64,000 bases of DNA from Omphalotus guepiniiformis (Eukaryota > Basidiomycota > Agaricomycetes > Agaricales > Omphalotaceae). The position numbers and the translations under genes are program-made. The number at the start of each line of letters is the position of its first letter. Position 1 is the stretch's first letter. This document shows positions 57,107 through 64,000 of this stretch, piece after piece. The stretch spans positions 806,001 through 870,000 of the forward strand of contig JAQOOI010000018.1 in the NCBI GenBank assembly GCA_028554645.1, read 5' to 3'. The notes under the pieces were generated by a model, which was not told the DNA's origin, ran no database searches, and saw nothing but the letters and a program-made list of their open reading frames with translations.

Positions 57107-57705
57107 CGCGATGATTGCAAAGAGTTCTTACCCGGTGTTGTTTTGGATTCTTGGAAGCAAGAAATAGGCGCCGATGTTGGAAGGGCTTCTTTCTCCGGTC
57201 CGCAACGGTCCGTGGCATTGCCGCCTTGCTCGCGGAGCTCTTGACCAGTGACCACGACTTGTACTGAATTCCTCGCTCGGGGAAGGTCTACGTAACCCTT
57301 GTTATCCATGACTTTGGCTACGTGAGGCCCATCACGGCTAGTGCAACAGTGGCTTACCGCGCTTGACTGAAAACTCTATTTGCTGGGCTCAAAGCTGTCA
57401 ATATTATCCGAAGACTTGCAAAGGATGACTCAAGTCGAGCCATAGCATTGATATGCGCAGCATGGAAGCCGCCCAAGATTCGAAGTACACCGGATATGAG
57501 ATACCGAAGGCTTTGGGCAACCGGATTATGACGGTATGAATTCATTTATATTGTCCTATTACTGTACACGCTGTCAATATTGATAACTATCATAACAGCA
57601 TGAATTTGATGTCCCAAACAAATCTCTCTGTCCCCAAAGCTTATCTTCTGACCCAGCAGCCAAGTTCTCTAGGCTAGCTTCTCCTGCCGAGAGGGAAGAG
57701 TGGCC
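57107..57705. other. intergenic stretch
   Basis: A minus-strand frame 57058-57309 (MDNKGYVDLPRARNSVQVVV) overlaps the dehydratase start and is not convincing. Otherwise nothing is seen. Confidence 0.45.
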
Positions 57706-60296
57706 ATGTCTAGCCTGCCTTGGAGTCGACCTCAGACCTTGTCAGATGCTCGAGGAAAGTCAAGGTGTTACGGCCCCTCAAAACCCGAATCCATCCAGCA
57801 GGGCAGTCGTTCTTCTGTTGCAGATGTCACCTCGTCTTCTGCTGGTCACGAGCCTGGCTCTCCGGCGAGGATGAAGTGGTTCCGAAGACGTTCTTCTGCA
57901 CTCAGCAATTACTCAAGTCCCACAAACCCTACGTTGTCCTCATCAGATACCTTGTCCACTAAGTATAGTGATCTGTTCTTGAGGCCAGTACGTAGCGGCG
58001 TCTCTACATTGGATACTACAGAATCCGTACCTTGCCAAAACGATGACCGCGGCGTTCCCGATTCCCCACGTCGCTTCTCACGTTCTTTCTTCCCGCCATT
58101 CTCTGAACCAAGTAATCCCCTTTCCTCAACAGCTAAAGCAAATTCGTTTGTCTCCAAGTCGAAACGGGGGTTCTTTGCCTCCATCTTCAAACCTTTCCAA
58201 CGCTTAAAGATACCCATCCCTACTCATCGGTTTCATCTCGTTCGTGGTCCATCTACACAAGAAGTTATTGGCTGCCCCGAAGAATGGAAGGAGGAAGGGT
58301 CAGAGAGTGCGAATTCGAGGATGGTGTCGAATTACAGGAAAAGTGAAAGTGTTATTGGTCTTAAGGGACAGGCGCGTTCGGACGATTTTTGTCTCGTTGA
58401 ATGTCATGTTAATTTACATGAGCAGGCGCAAATCGGTGACAATAAGATGCACACCTGGTGGAATGAGCACCGAGATATTGTTCAGTCATATCTCGAAGAA
58501 GCTGAACTAGTTATTCAATCGGATGGAACTTTCTCTGCGTTGTTGACACTATTTCATTCCTGGTGCACATCAAAGTCCGTTCAGATCTATATCTAAACGT
58601 CGTCACTTCTGCTGACCCGTCGTTTTTCCTTTTTTTTTTTTTTTTTTTTTGGTTTTTTGTCATGAACCCAGAATTGACACACCACCTTTTGTTGAAGAAT
58701 TGTCTCGACTGCTCGTTTCACACCCGAAATTGCTCGAAAACATTAATCCGATACTGAAATCCATGACACCAATTCCAGCTTCGATATTCGTAACTGTAGG
58801 TCCAGCAGAACAAGTCTCGCTTGTGACAATGCTCGTGTTCAAGCCGGTCTATTATGGTAAAATCATATCATTACGCACCGATACTTCGGCAGCGACATTT
58901 CCTTGTATCACCTGCTCGGACGATCTTCGAAGGCTACTGTCTTCTGACGATTTATCGGAGTACGCGCGTGCCTTGTCGTCTGTTGGTAATTTATGGGCCC
59001 CTGCGGTTATTCAGCTGGTTCAAGCGGTGCGTAACCTCTTTTGCTTGACCTGCAATTAGTGTCCTCACACTTACGAAGGAATTCGAAAATCAACAATCTG
59101 ATGTCTTGTATTCGAAGAAATGCCAGCGCTTGGTCTACAAGCTGGTCAAACGATATCATTCACTCCCTCCTTCCCTTTTGTTAGAAACTGGTGTTGTTCG
59201 TCAAGGCAACAATCCTGTCACGGGTGGCGGGTCTGCAGTATGTTGAAGGAAACATTTCAAAAGACGTTTACTGATATACCAAAACTTCAGGATATATGGA
59301 AAGGTTTATTGAACGGTCGCGTTGTGTGTCTCAAAGTACTCCGGTACTTCCTCGATGAAAACGATAGAGACCGGTTATTCACAGCGAGTCCTCTTACTAT
59401 GACCTATTTTCCGCCTTTGCAAATAATCTCCATTTCCCCCTAGAGTTTACGCCGTGAAGCGCTGGTGTGGAGGCGACTTGACCACCCAAACATCGTGCCA
59501 TTCTTCGGTATCAACAGCACCCTCTTCTTTCCCAGTTTTTGCATGATTTCGCCTTGGATGAAGAACGGGCAGATTATGTCTTATCTCAAGGACCATCCGG
59601 AACACAATCGCCACACTGTAGTACGTGCCATCTTCCCTAGTCTCCGATACGTGTTGATTGTGTGTGGCAATGCAAAGATTCGTGAAATTGCGGAAGGTGT
59701 GAACTACCTACATTCCCTCGATCCGCCGATAGGACATGGGGACATCAAAGGCGTGAGCGGTCTTTATCGCGCTCTTCTATTTCATTGCTGAACTCTCGTT
59801 CACAGTCAAATATCTTAGTCAACGACGCCCTAGTTTGTTGTCTAACTGATTTCGGGCTGGCCGCTATATGCGAATCACAGCCATTCACAAGTTCCTCGAT
59901 GAACACAGGTGGATCAATGCGGTGGCTCCCGCCAGAGGTGTTCCTTCCGGATGAATTCCCGAGTTATTCTAGATTTGCGCGAGATATTTATTCTTTTGGA
60001 TGTACTGTCCTTGAGGTGTGTACCTCTTTTTCTCCCTCTTTGGATGGTGATTTTCATGCCTTTACTTTCCTTGATCTGGTCGAAAGATAATCTCAGGGAA
60101 GGAGCCTTTCTCTGAACCCCGGCTTGTTGATGCGGCTGTTATGTCTACGGTCACTCGCGGTGGTCGTCCTCCTCGGCCTATAGATAATAGATGGTATACT
60201 GACGAACTTTGGGAACTCATTGAAGGATGTTGGGCTCAAGACGCATCTACTCGGCCACCCGCTCAATGGGTCTTGGAACAAGTGAGGCGGATATGA
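57706..60296 (+). CDS. protein kinase (TKL-like) with a long disordered N terminus
   Basis: The start MSSLPWSRPQTLSDARGK is at 57706. The first ~190 residues are Ser/Pro/Arg-rich with no clear fold. A helical region follows (HRDIVQSYLEEAELVIQ, FVEELSRLLVSHPKLLENI). The kinase domain begins LQDIWKGLLNGRVVCLKVL (probable ATP lysine in LKVL) and continues REALVWRRLDHPNIVPFFG, EIAEGVNYLHSLDPPIGHGD (HGD replacing HRD), KGSNILVNDALVCCLTDFGL (DFG), GGSMRWLPPE and FGCTVLEV. It ends WAQDASTRPPAQWVLEQ. Catalytic residues are present. Several introns are needed; one near 58575-58670 contains an unusual run of about 22 T. It is outside the giant element. Confidence 0.75.
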
Positions 60297-60587
60297 GAAT
60301 AGGCAAAATTTTATTGGGCACTCTCATCTTGTAACTTTTGCATGGCATATGTACTTATAGATCGGAAAGCAAGCAAGGACTTTGGAATGAATAATGTGTA
60401 CGAATGCTAGTTGTTATGATCTCCTTTCTATGTTCAGATACGTCTGCAGTTTCTCTGATATGTTACTACACAATTGTGAGGAACAACAGCACATCGAGTC
60501 AAGCTAAAGAACAATAGTTTGTACATCAGATGCCAAGCTTATAATACAACCCACAAGTGAAAAAACTCAACTAAATCATAACTATAT

Positions 60588-60685
60588 AGCCCACCGCGAG
60601 GGTCGAACTCGCAGCCTTCAGATTACTACCCGCCGGAATTTGGACCGTAAAAGTCTGACGCTCTATCCGATTGAGCTAGGCGGGC
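60588..60685 (-). tRNA. tRNA-Lys (anticodon TTT), with a 24-nt intron
   Basis: Except for one anticodon base and the intron, the mature sequence is identical to the tRNA-Lys at 56260: acceptor GCCCGCC/GGTGGGC, D arm GCTC...GAGC, loop CTTTTA-A, T arm GCGAGTTCGACCCTCGC. The 24-nt intron begins CGGTCC one base 3' of the anticodon TTT. Confidence 0.93.
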
Positions 60686-60791
60686 ATATGGTCGGTTTAC
60701 AAGGCAGACTATATGATCCGGAAACACCTACAATGAAGCGCAACATCTTCCTTCTTTTTACACATCCAATTCTATGTACATTATACATTAT

Positions 60792-62698
60792 TCAGACAAC
60801 AGCCTGCAACTTGACAAAATCGGGCGTGCCCAGCCCCGTAACTGGATCCCAGCCTGTCCCTGCCGTGAACCCTGCTGTCCCACACCCAGGGTTACTCCCA
60901 CTCGTGATATCATTCAAGGCACTCGGGTTCGCATATAGCAACGGGTTCAAGAACCCTAACGTCGACTTCCCACTTGCAATTCTGAAGTCGTTCAACAAGG
61001 CAATGACACCCGCGACAGTAGGAGACGAAGCGCTGGTTCCACCTACACTTCCCACGCGACCACCGATGACGACCTGGAATCCTTCTCCCTGTGCACTGAT
61101 ATCTGGGTATGCACGCCCGGAAGCGTTGAAGAGACCGGAGAACTGAGTACCGAGGGCAGAGAGGAAGGTAGATACGGCACTGGATTGATAAGAGGGTTGG
61201 GGGAAGAGGCGGGAAAAACCGCCGCCAGAGAAGGACGCGGCTACTTCGGGTGAGATGCGGGTTGTTGCGCCGACTGTGGTCACGAAGGGGCAGGAAGCGG
61301 GGAAATTGGGTTGGAAGAGGGTTTGGGAGGGGGAGGTATTGGTTGCGCAGTCGCCTCCGCCGACACTGGTATCATGGTCTGGTCAGTGGGGAGGGTATGG
61401 AGTTTACTTAGAGGCTGAACTCACCCATCGTCACCGCTAGAGAACAATACCGACGCGCCTCGAGAACCGAGAGTGGCAAACGAATTGCATACACTGGTGG
61501 CGTAGTCTGACGGGACGGTCTGCTCGTCGTCGCCGTATGATGTGCTAAATGTCTGTGGGAGGTCATCATCTGAAAGGGCAAGGACGAAGTTGAGGAAGTC
61601 GAGGTAAGGCTCATTAGTGTTTGTCGGGGTGTTGTCGTCCGGAGTGAAAGGGGGTGAACCACCGGTACTATTTTCGGCCAATGTCAGCTAGGATGCTTTA
61701 GAATGCTGAATAGAAGGCAAATACCTGTAATAAGTCAAAGGGGTAGGGAATGCCACGCCGATAGCATACTGCACATCAAGATTAGCCTCAACACCAGGAT
61801 CACTTTGGTCATTGCCCCCGCCGTTGATCTCGATAGTCGTGAAGTTGGCACTGGTGGCATCGGTACGGAAGCGCGAGGTGAAGGTTTTTAGATCAGCGAC
61901 ATTGGCGAATTCGTCCAAGTAGCCGGCAATACCAATTTTGTTGGTTGCGTTTTCAGTTGCGGTGTAACCAACGGTCTAAAATTGAAGTCTTTAGTATTTT
62001 TATGCGGAAAGTTGAGTATCAGAACTCACATTATACAAATCACGAAGACATGTCGGGGTAATAGTTGAAGAACAGCTGCTGGGAGGAGTGACGTCTGAGC
62101 TGAGAGGGGTTATCTCAGGCTGCAAAAAGTGGGTAGCCTTCATGCTCCTGAGAGTACCGAAATAGGTAGTCGGTGCGACGACATCGATATGAGCATGGAG
62201 ATGGCGGGGAAGGGCGTAGGAAAGAGTACGAAGGACACGGTCGTCAGGGCTGGATTCGTGTTGGTAGACATGGTAAGTGGTGTTCAAAAGCGTATTAGCA
62301 ACATGCACAGGAACCGTGAGGGTCATCCATTCGCCTGCTGTTCCCGACACCACGTTAGGCTCGACGCCATGGAAGTTAAGCCATTCAGTCACAGCGTCGA
62401 GCGTCTCGCTGCTGGGACGGACAAAATTATCCACCTCTTCCTTGCTCAAGTGTTGCCCGTAGCGTTCGTGTGACGGGTCGCTCGACTCGGCTAAATGCGC
62501 AAGCAACTCGTCGAATCTGTTCTGTTTCAACCCCAGACGAAGTGTAAGCAATGTAGAGGGCGACGGGGTCGAGTGGTACGTCCATCCAGATGGGGCTGAA
62601 TTCCACTCGTGCTTCGTCACCACATCAGTGTAGACTGTCAGTGGTGCAGCGAGCACAGACGGGAGCAGCAACAGCGCAGTCAATCCAGAGACGTACAT
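60792..62698 (-). CDS. secreted sedolisin (S53, tripeptidyl-peptidase-like) protease
   Basis: This is a secreted acid serine-carboxyl protease. The signal peptide is MYVSGLTALLLLPSVLAAP. The pro-domain (Pro-kumamolisin type) runs through YHSTPSPSTLLTLRLGLKQ, SHERYGQHLSKEEVDNFVRP and YALPRHLHAHIDVVAPTTYF. The catalytic domain has the Glu/Asp pair in GVEANLDVQYAIG, the oxyanion Asp in FSSGDDG, and the Ser in SVGGTSASSPTVAG. The usual calcium-site region follows (ALNDITSGSNPGCGTAGF, WDPVTGLGTPDF). Introns are near 62030, 61735 and 61430. The length of about 560-570 residues is normal and all catalytic residues are present. It lies outside the giant element. Confidence 0.92.
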
Positions 62699-63371
62699 CC
62701 TCGTACGACTTGCATCTTCTGCCCCTTTGCCCTCTTAACTTTATACCAGTCCAGAAAAGAATTCGAAGCACCGGCCAACAGCATGCGAATATCGCAACCA
62801 ATTTAATCCACATCAACAGCCCATACGATTCCTTTTCGATGTAGAATCATGCGGGATGCCTGTTCATGTGGCTTCTTGATTCTCCTCACAACCCTTATAA
62901 CCCCTAAGTGAATATTTGTCCCGAGTCGAGACGTATATCCATTAGTATCACGAGGTCGATCCAGACATATTCTTCTGAACTTGATGTTCAACCTTGTTCA
63001 GCTCGTCAATCTCATGCTATCGCAGAATGACTTACTTACCTTGGTATGAATGGCACTTGGCATTGTGTAATCCAGGGCCTAGGATATCAGTTTATAGCCT
63101 GATGTTAGGGCTGTTTCGGGGCTGTTTCTGCCTTGATGATCGTAGCGGATGAAAAATGTTGCCAGCGCCTAAAGGTCCTTATCAAGCTCTCGCTTCAACT
63201 ACGTTGCCGTCTTGACGTTTGCCAAGAGCATCAAACTCGAGTCTATCTGACTCTATCGTGCACAATAATCACTTCATTTGTCGCTATACTAGAATGCATT
63301 CATAATTCCAACTCAAGTCTGTATCACTGACATATACCACAAAGAACTTATTCAAAACCGTAAACCACATC
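62699..63371. other. intergenic stretch
   Basis: No gene seen. It holds the promoter of the protease at its left end and the 3' flank of the P450 at its right end. Confidence 0.5.
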
Positions 63372-64000
63372 CTACTTCGCTAAACTGACTTTGATTGGCA
63401 TATGAGGACGTCCATCTCCTCCTCCTCGAACGATTGGAGATGCAATAGGCGTCATTTGCCAAAATACATCCTTGTCCGCGGGCTCGAATTTGAAGATTTC
63501 AACAAGCAATGATATCACGACCTCTGGTTATAGAACAATAATGAGTACAGTCAGTATTATTTGACTCAGAAATCTGAACTTACTCATTTCCAACTGAGAA
63601 AACTTGAAGCCACTAAAACAATCGATGTTCAAACCAAACAATGTGGTATTCAAAGACGATACTCACATGCAAGACCTTCCTCCACCAATAAACGTCATCC
63701 TACGGAAATAATGATATTTAGTAGGCGGCGCTCGTCCAGAAGGTCAGGTGTACTTACAGATGCGAATAGACTCCGGGGATATGCGCAGTCTTGACAGAAT
63801 CCGGAAGAGGATCAAGCCATCTCTCAGGCTTCCACTCATGCGCGTCCGGTCCCCAAACGTCCGGGTTTCGGTTCGAGTTCCAGAGAGATACAATGACATT
63901 GGTGTTCTTCGGCACTGCGACTTCCGTTAGCTGTTTCCCGTCGAGTCCGCGGACTGGGGAGGAGAGGGGGAGGACGATGTCTTGACGAGAGCTGATTTTT
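63372..64000 (-). CDS. cytochrome P450, C-terminal part, cut by the window edge
   Basis: This is a haem monooxygenase; the substrate is unknown. Reading from the edge at 64000: DIVLPLSSPVRGLDGKQL, VPKNTNVIVSLWNSNRNP, HEWKPERWLDP (the PERF-type motif) and GVYSHLMTFIGGGRSCIGF (haem-binding FxxGxRxCxG with the cysteine ligand), then KFSQLEM, EVVISLLVEIFKFE and RPHMPIKVSLAK to the stop at 63372. Introns interrupt at HL/MTF, at SCI/GFKF and after SQLEM, each about 50-60 nt. The N-terminal part, including the membrane anchor and I-helix, is beyond the window. Confidence 0.9.

Noticed and set aside
57058..57309. Possible small gene upstream of the dehydroquinase
   Set aside because: It overlaps the dehydroquinase start, shows no motif and has no clear splice partner.

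Overview
The window looks like nuclear DNA of an agaricomycete basidiomycete (mushroom-type fungus). The evidence is genes broken by many short introns (about 45-75 nt), tRNA genes with introns, and several protein families I know mainly from agaricomycetes: GYNL-type acidic proteins, tnp2-type transposases, and kinase-like accessory proteins. No name search was possible, so family names rest on motifs read from the sequence.

Layout. Positions 1-6.9 kb are ordinary chromosome: argininosuccinate synthase (minus), a RING E3-type protein and an unrecognised protein with a mitochondrial-like N terminus (both plus). Positions 54-64 kb are ordinary again: a secreted protein, two tRNA-Lys genes, type II 3-dehydroquinase, a protein kinase, a sedolisin (S53) protease and the C-terminal part of a cytochrome P450 that runs off the edge.

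Between them, 6891-53980 (47,090 bp) appears to be one giant mobile element of the CACTA type. It begins CACTACAAGG and ends CCTTGTAGTG, and it is flanked on both sides by TGA (a 3-bp target duplication). Its ends are near-identical inverted repeats of about 1.74 kb. Each arm carries an intact T5orf172 (GIY-YIG-like) gene with three exons. A full-length tnp2-like transposase gene lies inside at 37.8-42.4 kb. The cargo includes a 919-residue single-exon protein, four related RING genes or pseudogenes, a bZIP regulator, a long coiled-coil gene that grew by tandem duplication of exon-intron units, its convergent paralogue, a GYNL-type protein, a WD40 protein, a coiled-coil/tryptophan-rich protein and a kinase-like protein. 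A broken piece of the ribosome-biogenesis gene ERB1/BOP1 is also there.

The interior is itself built from duplications. An inverted duplication (14.37-16.75 against 26.5-28.7 kb) holds the RING genes. A direct duplication (8.9-11.5 against 28.8-33.7 kb) holds a bZIP / 919-aa gene pair around a shared promoter with 104-bp repeats. The two direct copies have decayed in complementary ways: the left keeps only the 919-aa gene and the right keeps only bZIP. A younger AT-rich element (30900-33455) split the right copy. A motif reading CTCTATAATAGCAC followed by TCGTG recurs in three divergent promoters of the element, which suggests shared regulation of the cargo. The 47-52 kb stretch has little recognisable coding content.
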